Assembly (NCBI RefSeq): GCF_028743515.2 | Contig: NZ_CP117969.2 | Span: 741,001 to 805,000 of the forward strand | DNA length: 64,000 nucleotides | Source of the DNA: Imtechella halotolerans | GTDB lineage: Bacteria > Bacteroidota > Bacteroidia > Flavobacteriales > Flavobacteriaceae | Reading direction: 5' to 3' | Shown: in pieces, positions 8,228-17,022 of the stretch | How positions within the stretch are numbered: the first letter of the stretch is position 1 | Layout: each line of letters opens with the position of its first letter | The notes under the pieces: generated by a model | What the model was told of the DNA's origin: nothing | The model's input: only the letters and a program-made list of their open reading frames with translations | Databases searched by the model: none | Translations under genes and position numbers: made by a program

Positions 8228-9943
8228 TTACCTAAACTCATACACAGTTTTTCCTTCTTTAATGGATTCTAGAATTCTAATATCATGAATTTTTAGTGGA
8301 TCTATTTTTAATGGATTCTTGTCTAAAATCACAAAATCCGCTAGTTTGCCTTCTGTTAAGGTACCTTTGTTTGATTCTTCAAAGTATTGATAAGCTGCCC
8401 AGATAGTAAGGGTCTTTAGTCCTTCATAAACGGTAATACGCTGATCAGGACCTAATACTTTTCCACTTCGAGTTACTCTATTAACTGTGGCATCTAGGAC
8501 CCTCATTGAATTTGGGAAAGTAACTGGTGCATCATGATGAGAAGTAATGGTGAGACCCGCATCAATAACATCTCTACATGGAGATATATATTCTGCTCTA
8601 GGCTCACCCAATACTGATTCCAAATGCCAATCTCCCCAGTAAAATGTATGCATAGGAAATAATGAGGGCAAAATATTTAAACTAACTAGTTCTGGAATTT
8701 GATCTTTCCGTAATGTTTGTCCATGAATCATCACAGTTCTATGGTCAATATACCCAAATTCTTCCTCTGCAGCCTTAATTGCCTTTATATATTGGTCAAT
8801 TGCGGCATCCCCGTTGGTATGTCCAAGTATTTGCCATTTATTTTTAAAAGCTGTTTTAACATATTCTGTGGCCTTATTATCATCCATTATTGGATAGCCT
8901 ACATAACAGCCAGTTCTTCCTTCTGGATTTACATGATAACAATTAGTAAGCCAAGCAGTTTTCCCTTGGGGTGATCCATCTAAGGTAAGTTTGACACCTC
9001 CAACTCTAAATTTATTTTGATAGGTATGGCTTGGAGGATAATTCCCTTCGTTAATTCCTTTTATACCTAAAGTAATATCTGGGTAGGCTACTACATCTAG
9101 ATAATATAAACTATCATCTGCAGCATCCCTTAAAGAAACGAGTTGTTCGGTAGTAGTTCGTCCATCTTGAGCAGTTAAATACCCTTTTTTAGCATATTCG
9201 TCCTGTCCCTTCTTTATTGCTTTTGCAGACATTTCAGCATCCATTTTTCCTGCAAGAGGGAAGAGTGCATGAAAAAAAGCAGCTTCTTCTAACACCCCAT
9301 TGGGATTTCCGTTGTCATCTCGTCTTATTACACCTCCCTCAGGATTTGGAGTTTCAGAAGTATATCCAATCATTTCCAAACCTTTAGTATTTACACAAGC
9401 TAAATGTCCAGATTTGTGAACTAAAATAACAGGATATTCAGTACTTATTTTATCTAAATCCGACGCTTTGGGGTGGTCCTTTTCCATAAGTTGTGAATCG
9501 TCGTATCCGTTACCCATGATCCAACCTAGTTTGTTTAAAATGTATTTTGCTTCTTCAGTTTCTTTATACTTATTCATGGTTTCTATAATAGAATTGAAAT
9601 CAGCACCAGGACCATCAGGAGGGGGGAGGACATTTCCATACATGGCAGTCAAACCTACACTGTAAAAATGTCCATGACCATCTAGAAATGCAGGAAGTAA
9701 TGTTTTGCCTTCAAGGTCAACCAATGTTGCATTTTTATAACTTTTAAGTGCCTCTGATTTAGGTCCTAGAAATATAATTTTGCCGTCTTGTTGAACTACA
9801 GACTCCACATATTGAGGTTCTTCACCTTCCATGGTAATTATGTCACCATTGAAGTATATAGTTTGATTATGATTGTCTTCTTTAGGATTACAACCTACAA
9901 TAATTAATAGGATACTGGTAATAGTTAGTAGTTGTGATTTCAT
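8228..9943 (-). CDS. Amidohydrolase family 3 lipoprotein
   Basis: A 571-residue protein with a lipoprotein signal (LLIIVGC-NPKED), so it is anchored in an envelope membrane. The metal-dependent amidohydrolase fold is shown by the H-x-H motif in PAFLDGHGHFYS, then LGHTNGDAA, MIHGQTL, TSHHDAP, and the C-terminal GKLADFVILDKNPL that closes the small beta domain. This is the YtcJ/N-substituted formamide deformylase branch (amidohydrolase_3). Substrate unknown. It stands alone, convergent with the polysaccharide cluster. Confidence 0.85.
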   Translation of the reverse strand: MKSQLLTITSILLIIVGCNPKEDNHNQTIYFNGDIITMEGEEPQYVESVVQQDGKIIFLGPKSEALKSYKNATLVDLEGKTLLPAFLDGHGHFYSVGLTAMYGNVLPPPDGPGADFNSIIETMNKYKETEEAKYILNKLGWIMGNGYDDSQLMEKDHPKASDLDKISTEYPVILVHKSGHLACVNTKGLEMIGYTSETPNPEGGVIRRDDNGNPNGVLEEAAFFHALFPLAGKMDAEMSAKAIKKGQDEYAKKGYLTAQDGRTTTEQLVSLRDAADDSLYYLDVVAYPDITLGIKGINEGNYPPSHTYQNKFRVGGVKLTLDGSPQGKTAWLTNCYHVNPEGRTGCYVGYPIMDDNKATEYVKTAFKNKWQILGHTNGDAAIDQYIKAIKAAEEEFGYIDHRTVMIHGQTLRKDQIPELVSLNILPSLFPMHTFYWGDWHLESVLGEPRAEYISPCRDVIDAGLTITSHHDAPVTFPNSMRVLDATVNRVTRSGKVLGPDQRITVYEGLKTLTIWAAYQYFEESNKGTLTEGKLADFVILDKNPLKIDPLKIHDIRILESIKEGKTVYEFR

Positions 9944-10218
9944 GATTTTTCATTTGATTGGCTACCTAATTTAGTATCAACTTAGAATAATTGGAAGTAG
10001 AATGCTACAACCTAATCAATCTAATTAAAGGAGCTATTTACAATCACAAGACTGTTGAAGATATTCATCTTAAAGATAGAGTAATTTTTTATAAAAGGGA
10101 CAGATGAATTTAGTGTTTTTTGACTTTAATAGTTTGTAAAACACTGCATTTGAATTGTTTATTATGTGAATTGGAAGGTTGTTATAATGATAACCTTTTA
10201 TGGATAACTATTATTTAA

Positions 10219-11007
10219 TTATGCGATTTCAGTATTCATCTGGATTATTAAGTCATCAATTTCATCCCAATTGGTTTGACAGTCTTTTACTTCTATGAGC
10301 AAAGAAATACTTCTTTGAAATGCTAATTCACGGTCTATTTGTTCTTGAATTAGTTTTTGTTTATCTAGGTTAATTTGGCCCCAATCTTTATACAATGCTT
10401 TATCAACTTGTTGGGTCATTTCTTTAAAGAATCCCATACCAAATGATTTTACGTGGTTTACAAATTCAATGTAATCCATTTCAAGACTGTCTGTCTTAGC
10501 AGTCCATAATTTTATAGAATTGTCCAAGGTCTGATCAGTTTCCCAAGCTATCCTAATTTTGTCTCTGTTTCTAAGAAAGTAAACTGAGGGACCACCGATT
10601 AAGTGTGAAGAATTTAATTGTCGATTATTAATCCAGGAACATACGGAAGTGTATTCTTCAAAATAGAAGTTTGAGGGCATATCATCATCTTTATCGAGTA
10701 TTGAAAGCCACTTTGAAGTATTCTCCTGAAAATAATGCAGGTTTTTAGTTAACTCATATAAATGGTCTGGAATAGATTCTCCAATCGCCATAAATAGTTG
10801 GGTGAAATCTTCTAAAAAGCGAGCGATGTAATAGTCAATGTAGGGAGATGTTTTGTCATCAAAATATTGCATAGCTTGACTAGTGTATTCAAATAACTTA
10901 TAATTCTCAACATTTAAGTATAGTTCTCCATCAGTTAAGCTAAACCAATTTAAATCATTTCCAATAGGAATAACACTATCAATGTCTTTTAATTTAAAAT
11001 GGATCAT
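10219..11007 (-). CDS. Hypothetical protein, resembles DUF5984 proteins
   Basis: A 262-residue soluble protein without signal peptide or membrane segment. The start (MIHFKLKDID...WFSLTDGELYLNV) and the PYIDYYIARFLEDF stretch recall DUF5984 proteins, a group of unknown function often seen in accessory DNA. No catalytic motif is visible. It is followed on the same strand by a small XRE regulator gene upstream at 120 bases distance, which may control it. The family assignment is from memory of the pattern only. Confidence 0.55.
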   Translation of the reverse strand: MIHFKLKDIDSVIPIGNDLNWFSLTDGELYLNVENYKLFEYTSQAMQYFDDKTSPYIDYYIARFLEDFTQLFMAIGESIPDHLYELTKNLHYFQENTSKWLSILDKDDDMPSNFYFEEYTSVCSWINNRQLNSSHLIGGPSVYFLRNRDKIRIAWETDQTLDNSIKLWTAKTDSLEMDYIEFVNHVKSFGMGFFKEMTQQVDKALYKDWGQINLDKQKLIQEQIDRELAFQRSISLLIEVKDCQTNWDEIDDLIIQMNTEIA

Positions 11008-11127
11008 ATGGCTTAATCTAGAGGTTATAAACCTGTTTTTAAATTGTTGGATTTATAATTAATACTTTCCAAGTTGGGAATTCAAATTCCAAATCATTTA
11101 ATTAATGCGGAATTAATTAATTATTGT

Positions 11128-11373
11128 CTATAATGGTTTCTTTGGCATAAAATCTTTTAAACTACAATCAAGATATTTAGCTAATTCATTTAAATGGTCA
11201 AATGAATACATGCTTGGAGAAGAATCCATTTCTATTTGACCTATATAACCTCTAGTAACAGACAAAATTTCTGCAATATCGGTTTGGCTACGTTTCATTT
11301 TGTTTCGTCTTTCCTTAATGAGCTTTACAATTTCAACTTCGATAGCAGATTTTGCATTAGTTTGTTTTGACAT
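11128..11373 (-). CDS. XRE-family helix-turn-helix regulator
   Basis: An 81-residue single-domain repressor: the HTH is in RSQTDIAEILSVTRGYIGQIEM, followed by SMYSFDHLNELAKYLDCSL, the usual fourth and fifth helices. There is no effector domain. Upstream of its start are repeated GCAAAT words (11380-11430) that could be operator half-sites for autoregulation. It may control the DUF5984-like gene that follows it on the same strand. Confidence 0.8.
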   Translation of the reverse strand: MSKQTNAKSAIEVEIVKLIKERRNKMKRSQTDIAEILSVTRGYIGQIEMDSSPSMYSFDHLNELAKYLDCSLKDFMPKKPL

Positions 11374-11510
11374 AATAAAAATATTTGCAAAACATTTGCT
11401 TAGTAATAACTAACTCACTATATTTGCATAGTTATAAGTAAGCAATTGTATTGCTGTTTTACATAATTAGAATAACTAACAAATAGATTGTGAGTTTAAT
11501 GAGCCTCAGC

Positions 11511-11673
11511 GTCCGAAGCTAGCATTTCATAACAACACGAGGCAGTAGAGTTAAACCCACGTCTAGAGATAATGTGTATATTTACACAATCTTTAGGCTG
11601 GGTTCTACTGAAAACCGTGTTGTAGGCATGCTAGCGCCTGGACAAAGGTCGGATGTAGAATTCCAGCTTTTTT
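11511..11673 (+). ncRNA. Rod-like structured RNA candidate, possibly 6S-type
   Basis: The stretch folds on itself through seven successive stems with small bulges: 11511-14/11640-43, 11518-25/11628-35 (GCTAGCAT/ATGCTAGC), 11532-39/11616-23, 11543-49/11604-10, 11555-59/11599-603, 11567-70/11589-92 and 11573-78/11583-88 with a TATT loop. That is about 42 base pairs in 133 nt. A T6 run follows at 11668-11673, which sets the strand and suggests a terminator end. 6S RNAs, including the 6S-Flavo class, are long single hairpins that mimic open promoters; the shape fits but I cannot match a sequence consensus. A DNA-level hairpin of a mobile element is the alternative. Confidence 0.45.
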
Positions 11674-12177
11674 GCTTTATTAAACTCGTTAATCATAACA
11701 TATTACGTATATGGGAACGAGTACAGTAAAACAATCTAAAGACCTAATCATCGTGTCATTTGTTCTGGAAATAATTCATATAATTATTGAAGAATTATTC
11801 TCCAAACAATCTATTTTAAAAAACATCAAATGTCCACCAGAGTAAGAACTTGAATCCTTTGGTAAGAATGAAGGCGGGAGGCCTAGTTTTTACTTTAGGA
11901 ATCATACTCCGTACCTAGAAAACAATAAAGTTCGCGTAGGCAAGGACAGTTTAGTTTTTAGTGTATTCGCAACACCCTAAAAATACTTTCTTTTTCCTTT
12001 ACCTCCAAATAGACTTTAGTATTCTTAAAGTATGAGTAGTGTTTTAATAAGTTATGTTTTTAGACCTTTAAAAACTGTTCAAAATGATGTTTTACTATGT
12101 AAGGAATGCTCAGATTAATACATTCCATTTATTATTTAGAAAAATACCCAAAAAGCCTATCTAACTTAGGTTTCCTT

Positions 12178-12239
12178 ATTATAGGAGTTACGCATAACCA
12201 ATGATCTACTGGTACTTAGTAATTCTCTTCTCCTATAAT
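12178..12239. repeat. 62-nt inverted repeat with 10-bp arms
   Basis: Arms ATTATAGGAG (12178-12187) and CTCCTATAAT (12230-12239) are perfectly complementary, with an inner TTAC/GTAA pair. No ORF overlaps it and no T-tract follows, so it is not a plain terminator. Role unknown. Confidence 0.6.
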
Positions 12240-12391
12240 CTCTACAATTCTTTTTCACGATATCCAGTCGTGTCACGAAATCCCCCTTAGAACAATAACA
12301 ATTCCTTCATTGCATTGCATTGTATGGTATTGGGTGTATTGCTTGTTTCGCTATGTGAAATAGGCATGTAATGAATTAGTCAATCGTGGTT

Positions 12392-12424
12392 TTCGGGTGG
12401 TTTTATTAGTTTTTACTACCCGAA
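12392..12424. repeat. Short palindrome upstream of susC
   Basis: TTCGGGT (12392-12398) and ACCCGAA (12418-12424) form a perfect 7-bp inverted repeat with a 19-base AT-rich loop. It could be an operator or an RNA hairpin in the 5' region of the susC transcript. Confidence 0.4.
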
Positions 12425-12507
12425 TTACCATGAACGAACAAAAAACCTTAATTAAGTTGCCTATGAGGAATAAGTGAGCTCCTTGAACCCTTCTTGGGAA
12501 AAAGAAA

Positions 12508-12545
12508 AGCCTACTGCCATAATGTGAGAGCTATGACAGCAGGCT
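12508..12545 (+). promoter_or_regulatory. Leader hairpin upstream of susC
   Basis: AGCCTACTG pairs with CAGCAGGCT with one mismatch, with an inner CATA/TATG pair, ending 44 bases before the susC start. It has no T-tract, so it is better read as a 5' UTR structure (mRNA stability or small-RNA target) than as a terminator. Confidence 0.4.
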
Positions 12546-12589
12546 GAGAAATCAGTTAAAAACCAATTTCAATTAATCACCACAAAATT

Positions 12590-15500
12590 ATGAAAAACAA
12601 CTCTTCCAACAGGGTTAGGTTACTTATTGTATTCCTATTAATCCTTGTTACCGCCCTATATACTTGTGAGACTTGGGCAAGATCAATGAATACCTCGAAT
12701 GACTTTCCTACTGCAGTTCAACAAAGTGTATCAGGAACAGTTCAAGATAGCGAGGGTATCCCAATACCGGGAGTACATATTCTAGTAAAAGGAACTAAGC
12801 AGGGGACCTTTACTGATTCGAATGGTCACTTTTCAGTAACTACGAGTTCTAATTCTATTCTAGTATTCTCTTATATGGGATTTACCACTCAGGAAGTGGC
12901 CATAAATAGTAGAACTTCCATTAATGTAACTTTAGTTGAATCTGCAACAGAGCTAGATGCAGTAACAGTGAATGCTGGTTACTATACAGTAAAGGAAAGA
13001 GAACGTACTGGAAGTATTTCAAAAGTTAGCTCTAAAGAAATTGAAATTCAACCAATAATAAGTCCATTACAAACCTTAGAGGGCAGAATGCCAGGAGTAG
13101 AGATAGAGCAGGGTAGTGGTGTCATGGGGCTAGCCCCTAAGATTCGTATTCGCGGCACAAATAGTTTACGTAATGATGGAAATTATCCATTATATATTAT
13201 AGATGGAATACCAGTAAGTTCAGAACCATTGAGAAGTGCTGGAAGCTTAACTAACGCTTCAGGGATTGATCCTTTAAGTACCTTAAATATCTCCAATATC
13301 GAGAGCATAGAAGTATTGAAGGATGCAGATGCTACTGCTATATATGGATCTCGAGGAGCAAATGGGGTTGTTCTAATTACCACAAAGAAAGGAAATGTGA
13401 AAGATGGAAAGACTTTACTTACTATTAATTCCTATTCAGGTATATCAGAGGTCGCAAATAAGGTAAAATTAATGAATACCCCTCAATACCTAGCCATGAG
13501 ACGAAAGGCTTTTGAGGTCGATGGTGTGACTCCAACTCAAACAAATGCATTTGATCTTTTATTATGGGACCAGAATCGCAATACTGATTGGCAAGAAGTA
13601 TTATTTGGAAGAACAGCATTTTTGACCAACATCAATATGGCTATATCTGGGGGAAATCAGCATACCTCATATTTAGTAGGAGGCTCTTATAAAAATCAAG
13701 GTTCTGTTTTTCCAGGTAATTTTGATTATAATAAGATTACAGCTAATATCAATCTTAGTCACCGCTCTGAGAATAGTAAATTTAAACTTGACTTTTCTTC
13801 TAATTATGGAGTAGATGATAATACATTATTTTTTGGTAACACCTTTGTAAACAGCGCATTGATAACTCCTCCAAATGCACCGAATATCTTTAAAGAAGAT
13901 GGAAGCCTGAATTGGGAAAATTGGATATATGATAATCCTTTGGCAGCTCTAGAACAACCACAAAATATTATCACAGAAAATTTGTTTGCAAATCTTGGGG
14001 TTTTATTTAATGTTTTACCCAAGGTTAACTTAAAATTGACTATGGGATACTCTAAATTAGATAGTGAAGAGCAGTTACGATTTTATAAAGAAGCCTATCG
14101 TCCAGATTTATGGAATATAATAAAGCTAAGTATGAGAAATAGTTTTATTAAAAGGCAATCTTGGATTGTTGAACCTCAGATTTTTTATAATAATACAATT
14201 GGAAAAATTAATCTTGATGGCTTAGTGGGAGCCACCTTTCAAAATAATAAAAATAGTTATTTAGCTCTTGAAGGTTCTGGTTATGCTGATAAAAGCCTAT
14301 TGAGAAACTTTAAATCGGCTGATAATATTCAGATTTTATCGGATGACAATACTCAATACAGGTATGCTGCTGTATTTGGTCGGTTAGGAATTAATTTGAA
14401 TAGGAAATATTTTCTAAATATAACAGGAAGAAGGGATGGCTCCTCACGATTTGGTCCAGAAAGTCGTTTCTCTAATTTTTGGGCCGTAGGTGGAGCTTGG
14501 ATATTTATAGATCAAAAAATTGATAATCAAAAAATATCGCCTTTTAGCTTTGGGAAACTTAGAGCAAGTTATGGTATAACAGGAAGTGATCAAATTGAAG
14601 ATTATGGTTATTTGGATGCATATGAGGCGACTTCAGGTTCTGGAGGTTTATATCCAACACAGTTATTTAATCCGAATTATTCTTGGGAGGTTAATAAAAA
14701 GTTAGAAGTTGCTATACAGTTTAGTTTATTTAAAGATCATATTAATCTTGATGTAAGCTGGTTCAAGAACCGCTCAGCTAATCAATTGGTAGGTTTCCCA
14801 CTTCCTGCAATTACAGGATTTACTTCTGTTCAAGCAAACCTTCCTGCCTTAGTTCAAAATACTGGGTTGGAATTACAATGGAGTAGTAAAAATATTAATA
14901 GGAAAGATTTTTCATGGCAAAGTTCCTTTAACATAACTCTTCCAGAAAATAAGTTGTTAAAGTTTGATAGGATTGAACAAACCTCTTATGCTAATATTTA
15001 TAAAGTTGGGGAACCACTCAATATTAGTCATCGTTATAAGTTTAATGGAATTAATTCAGAAACAGGGTTTTACAGTATGATTGATGTCAATGGGGATGGA
15101 AGATTAAACAATGATGATAGAATAGTTATAATGGATATGGGGAGGAAATACTTTGGAGGTTTCAGTAATACCATCCGGTATAAAGAACTCTCACTTCAAT
15201 TTTTGTTTGAATACGTTAAACAATATAATCAATCATATATATTTAAATGGTCTGCTCCGGGTCGCCTTGGTAATAAACCTTTACAGTTTCTAAATTCTTG
15301 GGAAGAACCTGGAGATAGTGAAGATATACAGAAAGTTTCTTTATCTAGCATTGCTAGTAAGGCTTTTAATGATGCAGCCAATAGTTCAAAAGGAATTGAA
15401 GACGCTTCATTTTTACGATTAAAAAATGTAGCTCTTTCATATCAATTTCCTCGCAAGGTGATTAAAAAATTAGGACTAGAAGAGGTTAACCTCTATTTAA

Positions 15501-15613
15501 ATGCTCAAAACCTAATCACTCTTACAGGTTATAAGGGGCTAGATCCTCAAGGAGGTAGAGGAGTGGTTCCTCCTTTAAAGACAATTACATGTGGATTACA
15601 AATAACCTTATAA
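12590..15613 (+). CDS. SusC/RagA-family TonB-linked outer-membrane transporter
   Basis: A 1007-residue protein with signal peptide, an N-terminal carboxypeptidase-regulatory-like domain (SGTVQDSEGIPIPGVHI, about residues 47-125), a plug domain with IRIRGTNSL and IEVLKDADATAIYGSRGANG, and a long 22-strand barrel. SusC proteins import oligomers together with a SusD lid lipoprotein, powered by TonB. The susD-like gene follows immediately and its real start lies 14 bases after the susC stop. No sugar-degrading enzyme is nearby; an M16 peptidase follows, so peptide import is plausible. It is preceded by a structured leader. Confidence 0.93.
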   Translation: MKNNSSNRVRLLIVFLLILVTALYTCETWARSMNTSNDFPTAVQQSVSGTVQDSEGIPIPGVHILVKGTKQGTFTDSNGHFSVTTSSNSILVFSYMGFTTQEVAINSRTSINVTLVESATELDAVTVNAGYYTVKERERTGSISKVSSKEIEIQPIISPLQTLEGRMPGVEIEQGSGVMGLAPKIRIRGTNSLRNDGNYPLYIIDGIPVSSEPLRSAGSLTNASGIDPLSTLNISNIESIEVLKDADATAIYGSRGANGVVLITTKKGNVKDGKTLLTINSYSGISEVANKVKLMNTPQYLAMRRKAFEVDGVTPTQTNAFDLLLWDQNRNTDWQEVLFGRTAFLTNINMAISGGNQHTSYLVGGSYKNQGSVFPGNFDYNKITANINLSHRSENSKFKLDFSSNYGVDDNTLFFGNTFVNSALITPPNAPNIFKEDGSLNWENWIYDNPLAALEQPQNIITENLFANLGVLFNVLPKVNLKLTMGYSKLDSEEQLRFYKEAYRPDLWNIIKLSMRNSFIKRQSWIVEPQIFYNNTIGKINLDGLVGATFQNNKNSYLALEGSGYADKSLLRNFKSADNIQILSDDNTQYRYAAVFGRLGINLNRKYFLNITGRRDGSSRFGPESRFSNFWAVGGAWIFIDQKIDNQKISPFSFGKLRASYGITGSDQIEDYGYLDAYEATSGSGGLYPTQLFNPNYSWEVNKKLEVAIQFSLFKDHINLDVSWFKNRSANQLVGFPLPAITGFTSVQANLPALVQNTGLELQWSSKNINRKDFSWQSSFNITLPENKLLKFDRIEQTSYANIYKVGEPLNISHRYKFNGINSETGFYSMIDVNGDGRLNNDDRIVIMDMGRKYFGGFSNTIRYKELSLQFLFEYVKQYNQSYIFKWSAPGRLGNKPLQFLNSWEEPGDSEDIQKVSLSSIASKAFNDAANSSKGIEDASFLRLKNVALSYQFPRKVIKKLGLEEVNLYLNAQNLITLTGYKGLDPQGGRGVVPPLKTITCGLQITL

Positions 15614-15627
15614 ACTCAATAAAAAAT

Positions 15628-17022
15628 ATGAAAACAAGATTTTTAATAGTAATTATTCTTTTTTTATTACAAGTTTCTTGTGCAAAATTTGTAGAAATAG
15701 AGGTTCCTGACTATAAAATAATTAGTAAAACTGTATTCAGTAGTGATGAAACTGCCGAAAGGGCCGTTTTGGGTATATATAATGAGTTAGCTAAAGCTGA
15801 TTTTTCCAATGGAGATTTTTCTTCAGTAACTACGCTGAGTGAACTTTCTGCTGACAATTTCAATACAACAACTTTGAATTATTCAATGATTGAATTTGAG
15901 CAGAATAATATTTCACCAAATAATTCTTATAATTTAAATCTCTGGTCAAGTGCATATAAGATAATATATATGTGTAATGCGGTATTGGAAGGTTTGGAAT
16001 TTTCAGAGGGAATTTCTAGTGAAAGTAGGACTAAGTTTTCTGGTGAAGCAAAGTTTGTCCGTGCCTTTGCCTATTTCTACTTGGTGAATCTTTATGGAGA
16101 AGTTCCAATAGTTTTAACTACTGATTATAGAAAAAATGCTGTTTTGCATAAAAGTTCAATAGAGGACGTATATGGCTTTATAATAAATGATTTAAATGAT
16201 GCTTCTACAGTTCTAGGAAATAATTACATAGCAGGAGAAAGGATTCGAGCCAGTAGGTTTACAGCTATGGCTTTATTAGCTAGGGTATATCTTTTTTTAG
16301 AAGATTGGGAGATGGCAGAAGTGCTTAGTAATGAATTGATTGAAAGTTCCGAAAATTATACACTTTTAAAGAATCTTGATGAAGTGTTTTTAGCAAATAG
16401 TAAAGAAGCTATCTGGCAAATTTCTCCCGCTGGTAGGGGACCATTAAGTTTTATTACTAATGAGGCTCGTATTTTCATTCTTAATAGTCCTCCACCAAAT
16501 TCTCAAAAACCTGTGGCCCTATCTGATGATTTTTTAAATTCTTTTAATGAAGAAGACAGAAGACTTGTTCAATGGATTGGAAACTATAATACAGGAAACC
16601 AAGTTTTTCATTATCCATATAAATATAAAGTAAATAGTTCAAGTGTAATTGAAGAATATTCAATGGTGTTGCGATTAGCCGAACAGTATTTGATTCGTGC
16701 TGAGGCACGAGCTTATCAAGATAGGCTATCAGCAGCAATTACAGATTTAAATAAAATTCGAGAACGAGCACAGTTACCATCGATTTCAAGTTCAACTTCA
16801 AGCATAAGTCGTGAGTCAGTTTTAGATTCGATACAAATTGAACGCAGGAGAGAATTATTTACGGAATGGGGTCACCGATGGTTAGATCTTAAAAGAACCG
16901 GTATGGCACTTTCTCCCTGGATTTCTTTAAACTCAAATATCGATAATTCTGACCTTCTTTATCCAATCCCTGACCAAGAAATAATCAAGAACCCAAATCT
17001 TATTCAAAATGAAGGTTATTAA
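15628..17022 (+). CDS. SusD/RagB-family substrate-binding lipoprotein
   Basis: I place the start at the ATG giving MKTRFLIVIIL, not 13 codons upstream inside susC, because this exposes a clean lipoprotein signal with Cys at LLQVSC. About 464 residues. SusD hallmarks are the TPR-like helices (KFVRAFAYFYLVNLYGEVPI), the RLAEQYLIRAEARAY helix and the end motif RRRELFTEWGHRWLDLKRTG. It forms the surface lid over SusC and binds the substrate. The final codons overlap the next reading frame. Confidence 0.92.
   Translation: MKTRFLIVIILFLLQVSCAKFVEIEVPDYKIISKTVFSSDETAERAVLGIYNELAKADFSNGDFSSVTTLSELSADNFNTTTLNYSMIEFEQNNISPNNSYNLNLWSSAYKIIYMCNAVLEGLEFSEGISSESRTKFSGEAKFVRAFAYFYLVNLYGEVPIVLTTDYRKNAVLHKSSIEDVYGFIINDLNDASTVLGNNYIAGERIRASRFTAMALLARVYLFLEDWEMAEVLSNELIESSENYTLLKNLDEVFLANSKEAIWQISPAGRGPLSFITNEARIFILNSPPPNSQKPVALSDDFLNSFNEEDRRLVQWIGNYNTGNQVFHYPYKYKVNSSSVIEEYSMVLRLAEQYLIRAEARAYQDRLSAAITDLNKIRERAQLPSISSSTSSISRESVLDSIQIERRRELFTEWGHRWLDLKRTGMALSPWISLNSNIDNSDLLYPIPDQEIIKNPNLIQNEGY

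Larger units (their letters stand above)
11374..12589. other. 1.2 kb gene-free region rich in hairpins
   Basis: No protein frame longer than a few dozen codons survives on either strand and no decayed gene was recognised. The region instead holds a 133-nt rod-like hairpin (11511-11643), a hairpin-like inverted repeat near 11953-11986, a 62-nt inverted repeat (12178-12239), a short palindrome (12392-12424) and a leader hairpin just before susC (12508-12545). It is therefore structured non-coding DNA rather than empty sequence. Confidence 0.6.
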
